Shown here piece after piece: positions 38,382-46,015 of a stretch of DNA of 64,000 bases. The notes under the pieces are model-generated. The model saw only the letters and a list, made by a program, of their open reading frames with translations, was not told where the DNA came from and made no database searches. The stretch spans positions 1 to 64,000 of the forward strand of contig NZ_SMKZ01000014.1 in NCBI RefSeq assembly GCF_004349065.1, read 5' to 3'. Each line of letters starts with the position of its first letter. The stretch's first letter is position 1. The position numbers were made by a program, and so were the translations under genes. The stretch is from Jiangella asiatica. Its GTDB lineage: Bacteria; Actinomycetota; Actinomycetes; Jiangellales; Jiangellaceae.

Positions 38382-38615
38382 TCAGCTCTCGTGTCGCGCG
38401 GACGGGACGTCAGGGGCGTCATCGAGGTCACCGAGATCCCGGCCCGGCGCGTCCGCGCTGGTACCCATGGTTCCCGTGGGCGGCTGCGGATGGACAATGC
38501 CCTCCTGGGCGTCCTGCTCGTCGAGGGCGGCGTCGGTGGTGCGTTCGCGGTCGATCTCGCGCGGATCCTCGCCTGGCGTCGGTTCCTGCTTCGTGCGGCG
38601 GTCCTCTTCGGTCAT
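38382..38615 (-). CDS. Small acidic, probably disordered protein
   Basis: This is a 77-aa ORF rich in Asp, Glu, Pro and Thr (MTEEDRRTKQEPTPGEDPRE at the start), with no hydrophobic core and no known domain. There is no clear Shine-Dalgarno sequence, and the opposite strand is also open here, so translation is uncertain. Its composition is unlike a typical GC-rich shadow frame because it lacks the usual excess of Arg, Ala and Gly. Confidence 0.4.
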   Translation of the reverse strand: MTEEDRRTKQEPTPGEDPREIDRERTTDAALDEQDAQEGIVHPQPPTGTMGTSADAPGRDLGDLDDAPDVPSARHES

Positions 38616-38663
38616 GGCCGGTAGCTACCCAATCGGGCTGGTTGTACGCCGGTGGCAGGTCCC

Positions 38664-39002
38664 TCAACCGGCGTGTCGCCGCTGCTCGGTCTCGGAGCCG
38701 GCCTCGGCGGGACCGGTGTCGGCGGGACGGGCGTCCGCGGGGCGGGCGTCGGCGGCCTGGGCGCGCTGCTCGTCGTCCCAGGCGTCCTCGGCCGCGGTGC
38801 GCTCCTTGATGGTGCTCAGCCGCCGATCCCAGGCCATCGACACCTTGTCGCGGCTGTCGCGCAGGGCGAAGATGCTGATCATGCCGGAGACGAAGAGGGC
38901 TCCGGCGACGAGGACGAAGCCGCGCAGCCCCACCAGCCACAGCAGCGCACCGACGACCACGAAGACAAGGGCGCGCAGCAGCGTGTACCGGAGAAGTGCC
39001 AT
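38664..39002 (-). CDS. DUF4229 membrane protein
   Basis: This 112-aa protein has two membrane helices (LLRALVFVVVGALLWLVGLR, then GFVLVAGALFVSGMISIFAL) followed by a charged cytosolic tail (SRDKVSMAWDRRLSTIKERT) and low-complexity Ala/Asp/Pro repeats. The layout matches the actinobacterial DUF4229 family, often encoded next to menA. The function is unknown. The ATG 39002 has no strong ribosome-binding site. Confidence 0.8.
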   Translation of the reverse strand: MALLRYTLLRALVFVVVGALLWLVGLRGFVLVAGALFVSGMISIFALRDSRDKVSMAWDRRLSTIKERTAAEDAWDDEQRAQAADARPADARPADTGPAEAGSETEQRRHAG

Positions 39003-39311
39003 AACAGGGTCAGTCTACGTCCGCCGGTCCTGGCCGAACGGCGCCCTCCCGGCAGCGAACGGCCCTCTCCCAGGAGCCAAGAAGGCGCCCGGTTCCTAGC
39101 AATTCCGCCAAATCGGTACCGGCGCGCGCCGGAGTGTCGTAAGGTCGATTGGCGGGTCCGGGACGTGACTTCTCCGAAAGAGTTGGCATCGGGGTTCACA
39201 GCCAGCCGCGCCGGACATTGGAGCCGTCCCCGTCCTGTCCATCCCGGACCCGCGCCAATACTTCCCTCCACCCCCGTCGCCGGCCGCGAACACCGTGGCG
39301 GCAACACCCAC
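39003..39311. other. 309-bp intergenic region with a nested inverted repeat
   Basis: I see no ORF with a credible start here. At 39106-39154 an outer pair of arms, CGCCAAATCG (39106-39115) and CGATTGGCG (39146-39154), encloses the perfect 14-bp palindrome CCGGCGCGCGCCGG (39119-39132). Transcribed, this would fold into a two-level hairpin and could be a terminator, a small RNA or a protein-binding site. The DUF4229 promoter must also lie within this region. Confidence 0.45.
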
Positions 39312-39716
39312 TCAGTCCAGCGGCGCCGGCCACTCGTGCATCGGCAGCAGCTCGCGCAGCGGCAGAGAGCGCTCTCGGTTCACCACAACCTCGGTGTTCA
39401 CGTTCCCGGGGTCCATCTGCCTGATGAACTCCCGACAACGGCCACAGGGCGGCAGCACGGACAGCCGCCCGTCGTCGTCGCGCCAGACCGCGACGATCTT
39501 CATGATCCGGCTTTCGCCGGCGGTCACCATGGCCGCGATCGCGGCATGCTCGGCGCAGAACCCGGTGCCGCACGGCGTGTCGATGCAGACGCCGTCGTAC
39601 CGGTTGCCGGCCTCCGTGACCAGCGTCGACGCCACGTCCCCGATGAGCCGTCCGGCCACCGTCCGGGGCCGCAGGGACGCCGCGGCCGCCTCGATGAGCT
39701 CGCCGTTCGTCGTCAT
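39312..39716 (-). CDS. cdd: Cytidine deaminase-family protein
   Basis: This 134-aa zinc enzyme would deaminate cytidine or deoxycytidine to uridine for pyrimidine salvage. The zinc site is visible: FCAEHAAI (Cys ligand and catalytic Glu) and PPCGRCREF (two Cys ligands). The length is typical of the homotetrameric class. I set the start at ATG 39716 (MTTNGELIEAA); upstream in-frame sequence is the remnant region of vapB on the other strand. Blasticidin-type deaminases share these motifs, so the exact substrate is not certain. Confidence 0.85.
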   Translation of the reverse strand: MTTNGELIEAAAASLRPRTVAGRLIGDVASTLVTEAGNRYDGVCIDTPCGTGFCAEHAAIAAMVTAGESRIMKIVAVWRDDDGRLSVLPPCGRCREFIRQMDPGNVNTEVVVNRERSLPLRELLPMHEWPAPLD

Positions 39717-39773
39717 CGGCGCACCGTACCAGCGACCGGTTCCCCAGCAGTGACCACTGCCGGCCCCTTCTAG

Positions 39774-39920
39774 CGGCTGGAGCGGCAGCGCGGCGGCTCC
39801 ACCGCGCGCATCACGCGCCGCCTGCGGGCGCTCCAGGCCGACGTGCGGGAACACCGCGTGCTCGATCCGCGACCCGCCGACGAGATCCTCGGCTACGACG
39901 ACGACGGCCTGCCCAGGTGA
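39774..39920 (+). pseudogene. Truncated VapB (PSK/Rv0623-type) antitoxin, N-terminal half lost
   Basis: The frame ending at TGA 39918-39920 reads like the C-terminal half of a PSK-type VapB antitoxin: RLERQRGGSTARITRRLRAL, then a region ending DEILGYDDDGLPR. Directly upstream in the same frame is a TAG (39771-39773), and the DNA-binding N-terminal half is not found. The stop overlaps the vapC GTG (GTGA), so the original junction is kept. What remains is the toxin-binding part, so a short peptide could still act if it is translated from a non-standard start. Confidence 0.75.
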
Positions 39921-40330
39921 CGGACGGGCGAGCACTCGTCGTCGACACGTCCGCAGCGATCGCCGTCCTCACCGGCGAGGACGGGGCCGAGTGGCTGGTG
40001 AGGACGTTGGCGCTCGCCGACCGGCGGTACATATCGGCCGCGAGCTACGTCGAGCTGGGCATCGTCATCGAGTCACGCCTCGGCCCGGTAGGCACCGGGA
40101 CCGCCATGCGGTTCACCCGAGACGCTGAGATCGACGTCGTGCCGGTGGAGCCTGGGGTGGCGGAGCGAGCACTGGAGGGATGGCGACGTTTCGGCAAGGG
40201 TCGTCATCCCGCGGCGTTGAACTACGCAGACTGCTTCACCTACGCGCTCGCGGTCGAGTCGAGCCTCCCGATCCTCTGCGTCGGCAATGACTTCGCCCGG
40301 ACCGACGTCGACGTGCTCAGCCCAGACTGA
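39917..40330 (+). CDS. vapC: VapC-type PIN-domain ribonuclease toxin
   Basis: This 137-aa PIN-domain toxin keeps the acidic active-site residues: Asp in LVVDTSAAIAVL, Glu in SAASYVELGIV, Asp in NYADCFTYALA and Asp in CVGNDFARTD. It starts with GTG overlapping the stop of the damaged vapB frame. The toxin reads as intact even though its antitoxin partner is broken. The target RNA cannot be inferred. Confidence 0.9.
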   Translation: MTDGRALVVDTSAAIAVLTGEDGAEWLVRTLALADRRYISAASYVELGIVIESRLGPVGTGTAMRFTRDAEIDVVPVEPGVAERALEGWRRFGKGRHPAALNYADCFTYALAVESSLPILCVGNDFARTDVDVLSPD

Positions 40331-40586
40331 GGGCCATCATGGTGCGGCGGGCGCTGGCCCAGTCGGCGTGGTCGCCGCTGACGCCGCCGCCGGCACCGTC
40401 GACGACGAGGTCGACGTAGCTCGCATCAATGATCCGAGGCCACACCAGGCGATCTCGCGCCTCACCAGGCCCGCAAGCATGGTGGAGCACGCAGAATCCT
40501 CGTGGCGTCGGCGATCGTTGATCGATCACGAGGTACGGCGAGGGCGCGCCCGTGCCCACACCCCCGCCGGCTGCTCGCTTCTCGGC
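40331..40586. other. Convergent intergenic region with a decayed repeat copy
   Basis: These 256 bp lie between the 3' ends of vapC and the LLM gene. At about 40441-40505 (plus strand) two CACCAGG boxes 20 nt apart precede GCATGGTG at the same spacing as in repeat copies A-D; the right half (GAGCACGCAGAATCCTCGTG) is only loosely alike. A reverse-strand ORF at 40317-40559 has no ribosome-binding site and I do not call it. Confidence 0.4.
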
Positions 40587-41627
40587 TCAGCTCAGAGCAG
40601 GGATGACCTCCTTCTCGAACAGCTCCACGGTGCCGATGTCGTACGCGGCGAACGGGAAGTAGCAGATGGCGTACGTCATGCCGAGGCCCTTGAGCTCGAG
40701 CAGCGACTCGATCACCTGGTCCACCGTCCCGACCGTCGGGCCGTCGGTGAACGCCTTGCGGGAGTTCGCGGCCTTCTTCGGGGTCAGGAACCGGGCGTTG
40801 CGCTCGTCGAGCCGGGCCAGCTGGTCGTCGACCTCGGCCTGGGTTCGCCCGACGATCACGTTGTAGTCGGCCGTGCGGGTGATCGAGTCGAAGTCGGTGC
40901 CGAGGTCGTCGCAGTGCCGCTTCAGCACCTCCGACTTGCGCCGGAAGATGTCCGCGATGCCACCGAAGTTCGTGTACTTCGTGTGGGCGCTCAGACCGTC
41001 GTCGTCCTGGCCGCGGGCGTTCTTGGCCGCGATGCGCAGGGTCACCTTCTCTCCGCCGCCGGCGATCCACAGCGGGATGCCCCCGTCCTGCAGGGGCAGC
41101 GGCCGGCAGATGGCGCCGTCGACCTGGTAGTGCTCACCGTCGAGCGTCGACACACCGTGCGTCCAGGCCTGGCGCATGATCTGGACGGCCTCGTCGAGCA
41201 TGCCCAGCCGCACGCCCGCGGACGGGAAGCCGTACCCGTAGGCCCGCCACTCGTGCTCGTACCAGCCCGCGCCGATGCCCATCTCGAGCCGGCCGCCGGA
41301 GATGCTGTCCACCGTCGCGGCGACCTTCGCCAGGTACGCCGGGTTTCGGTACGCCGTGCACGTGCACATCTGCCCGAGCCGGATGCGCTCGGTGGCCGCG
41401 CCGAGCGCCGCCATCAGCGACCACGCCTCGTGGGTCGCCTCGTCGGTAGGCGTCGGGGTCGTGTGGAAGTGGTCGTAGACCCAGATGGACTCGAACGCCC
41501 CGCCGCGATCGGCGTGCTCGGCCACTCGGAGCATCGCCTCCCACTGATCTCCGGGAGCGATGTCGACGAGGTCGAGCCGCCAGCCCTGCGGTACGAAGAG
41601 CCCGAAACGCATGGGGGAAGAAGTCAT
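40587..41627 (-). CDS. LLM-class (probably F420-dependent) oxidoreductase
   Basis: This 346-aa luciferase-like barrel protein begins MTSSPMRFGLFVPQGW. The segments IWVYDHFHTTP, RIRLGQMCTCTAYRNPAYLA, GRLEMGIGAGWYEHEWRAYG and IPLWIAGGGEKVTLRIAA fit actinobacterial F420-dependent members rather than FMN luciferases. The cofactor is inferred from family; the substrate is unknown. It is separated by 38 bp from the GH109 gene, which is on the same strand and upstream, so read-through is possible. Confidence 0.85.
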   Translation of the reverse strand: MTSSPMRFGLFVPQGWRLDLVDIAPGDQWEAMLRVAEHADRGGAFESIWVYDHFHTTPTPTDEATHEAWSLMAALGAATERIRLGQMCTCTAYRNPAYLAKVAATVDSISGGRLEMGIGAGWYEHEWRAYGYGFPSAGVRLGMLDEAVQIMRQAWTHGVSTLDGEHYQVDGAICRPLPLQDGGIPLWIAGGGEKVTLRIAAKNARGQDDDGLSAHTKYTNFGGIADIFRRKSEVLKRHCDDLGTDFDSITRTADYNVIVGRTQAEVDDQLARLDERNARFLTPKKAANSRKAFTDGPTVGTVDQVIESLLELKGLGMTYAICYFPFAAYDIGTVELFEKEVIPALS

Positions 41628-41665
41628 GGCCCCAACTTATGCCCGCCCGAGTGCACCCGCGGACC

Positions 41666-43111
41666 TCAGCCGTCGAGCCAGGGGTCGTCGGGACGCTCGC
41701 GGTCGAACGTCGGGCGGGGGTCCTCCCAGTAGCCACGGGTGAAGTCGGGCACCTTGACCGCCTGCATGCGTCCCAGCTTCATCGACTCGTGGCTCAGTGG
41801 GATGATCGAACACCAGGCCGCGGAGTCGTAGACATCGATGTCAGGTGTCATGCCCAGTCGCATCAACTGCACGAGGCGGAAGATGGCGATGAAGTCGCCG
41901 CCGCCGTGGCCGCCGTACTGGTCGGCCAGGTCCTCCAGGGCCGGCCAGAGCCAGTGGTCGTGCTCGGCCAGGATGGCGTTGTACTCGCCGCCGGTGCGCC
42001 AGGAGTGGTTGGTGTGGCCCAGTGACTCCAGGTAGATGCGGGCATTGTCGAGCTCGACGGTGCCGCGGGTGCCGGTGAGCGTGGTCTCGCGGCTGTAGGG
42101 GTGCGGCGAGTTGACGTCGTGCTCGACCCGGATCATCAGGCCGTTCGCCGTCTTGATCAGGGCGGTGTGGCGGTCGCCGGAGATGTACTCGTCGTCGTCC
42201 CAGGAGGAGTGGTCCGGCCCGACCCGAGGGTCCTCGGAGCGGAACAGCGCGAGGTTCATCGGCGGTGTGGCCACCGCGACCAGCTCGTCGAACCGGTCGC
42301 CGCGGTTGATGCCCATGGTCGCCGAGACCGGGCCCAGGCCGTGCATGGGGTAGTGCAGTGCGTTCATCCGGGTCTGCCAGCGCCGCCGCCAGTACTCGGG
42401 GTGGTAGGCGCCGCCGAACAGGTACGGCCACCGCAGGTCGTGCACGTAGCCGCCGGAGGCGTGCTGCAGCTCGCCGAACAAGCCAGCCTTGGCCATGTTG
42501 AACATGCGCAGCTCGGGCCGGAAGTAGTTGACGTTCTCCAGCAGCATGCAGTGCTTGCCGGTGCGCTCGGAGGTGCGCACGAGGTCCCAGATCTCGTCCA
42601 GGTACGGCGAGATGGGCAGCTCGACGGCGACGTGCTTGCCGGCTTCCATGGCGGCCTTCGCCTGCGGATAGTGCCACTCCCACGGGGTGGCGATGTAGAC
42701 CAGGTCGATATCGTCGCGGGCGAGGAGGTTGCGGAAGTCCTCCTCGCCGTCGGAGTACCCCACCGGCTCCACGTCCTGAAAGCCCTGGGCCATGATCCTG
42801 CCGATGGTGCGGCTGACCCGCTCCGGCCGGATGTCGGCGACGGCGCTGATCTTGGACACGGCGCCCCAGCGGACGTCCTGGCCGCCGCCGCGCTCGCCGA
42901 GCCCGATGAGGCCGACGCGGACCTCGTCGAACCCTTCGAAGGGCACTTCGGCCATCGACTTCTCGCGCCCGGGGATACGCGGGGGCTCACGGTGGATGTC
43001 CGCGGCGGCGGTCGTGGTGGCGGCGGCACCGGCGATGCCGGCCGCGCCGAAGGCGGCTCCCGACCTGATGACGTCACGGCGGGACGGTCGATACCTGTTC
43101 GGACGGGACAC
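41666..43111 (-). CDS. Tat-exported Gfo/Idh/MocA protein, GH109-type alpha-N-acetylgalactosaminidase
   Basis: This 481-aa protein begins with a twin-arginine signal, SRRDVI at residues 10-15, followed by an Ala-rich hydrophobic stretch. The mature part is a Rossmann oxidoreductase fold (VGLIGLGERGGGQDVR) with GH109 features such as ELPISPYLDEIWDLV and HPYSRETTLTGTRG. GH109 enzymes use bound NAD+ to cleave terminal alpha-GalNAc. Tat export allows folding with NAD inside the cell before secretion. The start GTG 43111 has GAGGAG 8 nt upstream. The adjoining GalNAc-type pathway genes support the substrate. Confidence 0.82.
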   Translation of the reverse strand: MSRPNRYRPSRRDVIRSGAAFGAAGIAGAAATTTAAADIHREPPRIPGREKSMAEVPFEGFDEVRVGLIGLGERGGGQDVRWGAVSKISAVADIRPERVSRTIGRIMAQGFQDVEPVGYSDGEEDFRNLLARDDIDLVYIATPWEWHYPQAKAAMEAGKHVAVELPISPYLDEIWDLVRTSERTGKHCMLLENVNYFRPELRMFNMAKAGLFGELQHASGGYVHDLRWPYLFGGAYHPEYWRRRWQTRMNALHYPMHGLGPVSATMGINRGDRFDELVAVATPPMNLALFRSEDPRVGPDHSSWDDDEYISGDRHTALIKTANGLMIRVEHDVNSPHPYSRETTLTGTRGTVELDNARIYLESLGHTNHSWRTGGEYNAILAEHDHWLWPALEDLADQYGGHGGGDFIAIFRLVQLMRLGMTPDIDVYDSAAWCSIIPLSHESMKLGRMQAVKVPDFTRGYWEDPRPTFDRERPDDPWLDG

Positions 43112-43135
43112 CCGAATCACTCCTCGATCGAACCT

Positions 43136-43190
43136 GCACCTTTTGATCGGATAACGAGCATTATCGAGCACTAGAGTTCCGGCCTGCAAG
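43136..43190 (-). promoter_or_regulatory. Promoter and inverted-repeat operator candidate for the GH109 gene
   Basis: On the minus strand TTGCAG is followed after 18 nt by GATAAT, a good -35/-10 pair, about 60 bp upstream of the GTG. The -10 is part of an inverted repeat, GATAA-TGCTCG-TTATC, so a repressor could cover it. The gene therefore probably has its own promoter apart from the operon upstream. Confidence 0.5.
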
Positions 43191-43224
43191 GGTTTGATCG
43201 GTTGAAATCTGGTCAATTCGGAAT

Positions 43225-43249
43225 CCGTCGGGCTCGGCGAGCCCGACGG
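43225..43249 (-). terminator. Strong hairpin after the aldolase gene
   Basis: There is a perfect 11-bp stem, CCGTCGGGCTC (43225-43235) and GAGCCCGACGG (43239-43249), with a GGC loop, 80 bp past the aldolase stop codon on the minus strand. It separates the kinase/aldolase operon from the GH109 gene. Confidence 0.7.
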
Positions 43250-43328
43250 CGCCGCTGACCACGTTGACGACGCTCGTGAACAGTCCGACGTCGAGCCGAC
43301 AGCCATGGCGCATCCCGACCAGCCGATG

Positions 43329-44171
43329 TCAACCGGATGCGGCCCGCAGCACCCCAAGCAGCCGCGCCGTCTCGTGAGCGACGGCGTCCCGGCCGGCCGC
43401 GACGTAGCGGCGCGGATCGGTGAGCGCGGTGTCCTCGTCCAGCCGGCGGCGGATCTCGGCGGTGAAGACACCGTTGAGGTGCGTGGCGATGTTGACCTTC
43501 GTGATGCCGTTCGCGACCGCCTTCGTCAGCTCGGCGTCGGGCACCCCGGACGAGCCGTGCAGCACCAGCGGGACCGGCACGGCGGCGCGCAGGTCAGCGA
43601 TGAGCGCGTGGTCGACGACGGCGTCGCGGGTGCGCATCGCGTGCGACGTGCCGACCGCGACGGCCAGCGAGTCGACCCCGGTCGCGGCGGCGAACGCGGC
43701 CGCCTCGGCCGGGATGGTGCGCGCGCCGGGGGCGTGCACGCCGTCCTTGCCGCCGACCTCGCCCAGTTCCGCCTCCACCGCCACCCCGCGGGCGTGGCAG
43801 TGCTCGACGACGGCTCGGGTGGTTGCGACGTTGTCGTCGTAGTCAAGCTTCGAGGCGTCGAACATGACGCTGGTGATGCCGAGCTCGACCGCCTCGTCCA
43901 CCAGGTCGGCGTCCTCGGCGTGGTCGAGGTGGACGCAGACCGGCACCCGGGCGGCGCGGGCGACGGCCAGCGTGGCCAGCGCGATCGGCTCCAGCGCGCG
44001 GTGGTAGCGCACACAGTTCTGGCTGATCTGCAGTACCACGGGCGCCTGCGCCAATTCCGCGCCGGCGACCAGCGCCTCGGCGTGCTCGAGCAGGATCACG
44101 TTGAACGCGCCGACGCCGCCGTCGCGGGCCAGCGCGTAGTCCAGCAACTCGGTGATCGGTGTCAGGGTCAT
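43329..44171 (-). CDS. Class II (tagatose/fructose-bisphosphate-type) aldolase
   Basis: This 280-aa zinc-dependent aldolase is of the GatY/KbaY/Fba family. Zinc ligands appear as VCVHLDHAEDADLV (His), VEAELGEVGGKDG (Glu region), AVGTSHAM (His) and LVLHGSSGVPD (His), and GITKVNIATHLN contacts the phosphate. In this operon it most likely splits tagatose-1,6-bisphosphate from the preceding kinase into glyceraldehyde-3-phosphate and dihydroxyacetone phosphate. ATG 44171 overlaps the kinase stop (ATGA). Fructose-bisphosphate is the alternative substrate. Confidence 0.87.
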   Translation of the reverse strand: MTLTPITELLDYALARDGGVGAFNVILLEHAEALVAGAELAQAPVVLQISQNCVRYHRALEPIALATLAVARAARVPVCVHLDHAEDADLVDEAVELGITSVMFDASKLDYDDNVATTRAVVEHCHARGVAVEAELGEVGGKDGVHAPGARTIPAEAAAFAAATGVDSLAVAVGTSHAMRTRDAVVDHALIADLRAAVPVPLVLHGSSGVPDAELTKAVANGITKVNIATHLNGVFTAEIRRRLDEDTALTDPRRYVAAGRDAVAHETARLLGVLRAASG

Positions 44172-45097
44172 GCGATGCGCTCCGCGGACAGGGTGGGCAG
44201 GAATCGGTGGTACGCGGCGAGATCGACCTCGCCGGCGACGTCGGCCAGCACCGCCGCGGCGCCGAGCGCGGCCGCGTCGACCAGCGCGTACGGCCACGCC
44301 GTACCGGCGACCAGGGCGTGCGCGAGGGCGGCGACGGCGGCGTCGCCGGCGCCGGTCGGGTTGCCGGCGACGCCGGGCACCGCGGGTACGTGCCACCCGC
44401 CGTCGGCGTCCACGCCCAGCAGGCCGTCGGCGCCGCGTGACACCACGACCCGCCGGGCACCGAGGGCCACCAGTCGGCGAGCCGCCACCAGCGCGTCGTC
44501 GCCGGCCGCGATCTCGGCCAGTTCCTCGGCGTTCGGCTTGACGACGTCCGGGCCGGCCTCGACGGCGGCGAGCAGCGGCGGGCCCGAGGTGTCGACCACG
44601 GCGGGGACACCGGCGTCGCGGGCCAGCGCGACCAGCCGCGCCGGCAGGTCAGCCGGCGCGCCGACGGGCAGGCTGCCGGAGACGGTCATGGCGGCGGCTC
44701 CGATCAGCGCGTCGGCCGTAGCGGCGAGGAAGCCCGCCCACTCCGCCTCGGTCAGCGGCCGGCCCGGCTCGTTGAGCGCGGTGGCGGTTCCCGACCCGTC
44801 GACGACGGTGACCGTGCGGCGCGTCTCGGCGGCGACGGGGACCGCGAGCACCCGGAAGCCGGTGTCGTGCTCCGCCCGCAGCGCGTCGACGAGCCACTCG
44901 CCGGTGGGGCCGCCGACGGGCACGACGACCGTCGCCGGCACGTCCAGGGCGCGCAGCACCCGCGCGACGTTGACGCCCTTGCCGCCGGGCCGCCGCAGCA
45001 CCCGGCGCACCCGGTGCGTGGCTCCCGGCATCAGCGCCGCGACCTCGTAGGTGACGTCGGCGGCGGGGTTCGGGGTCACGCAGACGACGTGGTTCAC
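44168..45097 (-). CDS. PfkB-family hexose-phosphate kinase (1-phosphofructokinase/tagatose-6-phosphate kinase type)
   Basis: This 309-aa ribokinase-superfamily kinase shows the N-terminal VVCVTPNPAADVTYEV, RRPGGKGVNVARVLRALD, and the C-terminal catalytic motif GNPTGAGDAAVAAL with the base Asp. The subfamily (LacC/FruK/PfkB) phosphorylates phosphorylated ketohexoses. Between an AgaS-like protein and a GatY-type aldolase, tagatose-6-phosphate is the expected substrate. GTG 45097 overlaps the ROK kinase stop (GTGA). Confidence 0.87.
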   Translation of the reverse strand: MNHVVCVTPNPAADVTYEVAALMPGATHRVRRVLRRPGGKGVNVARVLRALDVPATVVVPVGGPTGEWLVDALRAEHDTGFRVLAVPVAAETRRTVTVVDGSGTATALNEPGRPLTEAEWAGFLAATADALIGAAAMTVSGSLPVGAPADLPARLVALARDAGVPAVVDTSGPPLLAAVEAGPDVVKPNAEELAEIAAGDDALVAARRLVALGARRVVVSRGADGLLGVDADGGWHVPAVPGVAGNPTGAGDAAVAALAHALVAGTAWPYALVDAAALGAAAVLADVAGEVDLAAYHRFLPTLSAERIA

Positions 45098-46014
45098 GAG
45101 AGCAGCTCCCACGCCAGCAGCCCGGCGCCGACGCAGCCGGCACGGTCGCCCAACTCGGCTGGGACGACCCGGGGCACGCGGTGGAACGTCAGCCGGTCCG
45201 CCAGCCGCTCGCCCAACGGCGCGATCACCAGGTCGGCAGACTCGGCGAAACCGCCGCCGACGGCGATCACCTCTGGTGCGACGATGCCGGTCAGCATCGC
45301 CAGCCCGCGGGACAGCGCATCGAGCGCCTCGTCCCAGACGGCGACGGCGGCCGGATCTCCCGCGCGGACCCGCGCCGCGACGTCGCGGCTGCCGTCCACC
45401 CGCGTGCCGGACGCGGCCGTGTACCGGCGGGCGACCGCCGCCGCCGACGCCACCGTCTCCAGGCAGCCGCGGCCGCCACAGGCGCACGGCAGGTCGCCGC
45501 CGACGTCGACGTGACCGATCTCGCCGGCGTAGCCGTCGCCGGCGAAGAGCCGGCCGTCGAGGACGAGCGCGGCCGCGATGCCGGTGCCGACCGGCACGAA
45601 CGCGGCGTTGCGTGCGCCGCGGCAGGCCCCGGTGCGGTGCTCGGCCAGTCCGCCTGCGCGCACGTCGTGCCCCAGGACGACCGGGCAGCCCAGCCGGTCG
45701 GAGAGCAGGTCGCGCAGCGGCACGTTCTGCCAGCCGAGGTTCTCCGCGCCGACCGCGACCCCGGCCCGCTCGTCGACGATGCCCGGGACGACCACGCCGA
45801 CGGCCGCCGCGCGCCGCGCCGGGTGACCGGCGACCAGCCCGTCCAAGACCGCCACGACGGCGTCGACCACGGGCTTGCCGTCCGCGCCGGCCGGCGGTGT
45901 CGTCGCCCGCACCAGCCGGCTAACTGCTCCGTCCGCGCTCACCACACCGGCTTTGATGGACGTGCCGCCGACGTCGACGGCGACAACCGGGGGACTCGCG
46001 TCGACCGGGCCCAT
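45094..46014 (-). CDS. ROK-family N-acetylhexosamine kinase candidate
   Basis: This 306-aa sugar kinase has the ATP phosphate motif VAVDVGGTSIKAGVV at the N-terminus and the ROK zinc motif GEIGHVDVGGDLPCACGGRG with its following C-L-E (residues about 165-190), in which the ExGH glutamate/histidine contacts the sugar. It has no DNA-binding domain, so it is a kinase and not a ROK repressor. In the operon it would phosphorylate GalNAc at C6 after import. ATG 46014 lies one base after the SIS gene stop. Glucokinase is the alternative. Confidence 0.88.
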   Translation of the reverse strand: MGPVDASPPVVAVDVGGTSIKAGVVSADGAVSRLVRATTPPAGADGKPVVDAVVAVLDGLVAGHPARRAAAVGVVVPGIVDERAGVAVGAENLGWQNVPLRDLLSDRLGCPVVLGHDVRAGGLAEHRTGACRGARNAAFVPVGTGIAAALVLDGRLFAGDGYAGEIGHVDVGGDLPCACGGRGCLETVASAAAVARRYTAASGTRVDGSRDVAARVRAGDPAAVAVWDEALDALSRGLAMLTGIVAPEVIAVGGGFAESADLVIAPLGERLADRLTFHRVPRVVPAELGDRAGCVGAGLLAWELLS

Positions 46015-46015
46015 C

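Noticed and set aside
38391-38624. Plus-strand ORF opposite the small acidic protein
   Set aside because: There is no ribosome-binding site and its residues are typical of a shadow; the minus-strand frame has a less shadow-like composition, although it too is uncertain.
40317-40559. 80-codon minus-strand ORF between vapC and the LLM gene
   Set aside because: There is no ribosome-binding site, no recognisable domain, and it overlaps the decayed repeat; it is probably not translated.
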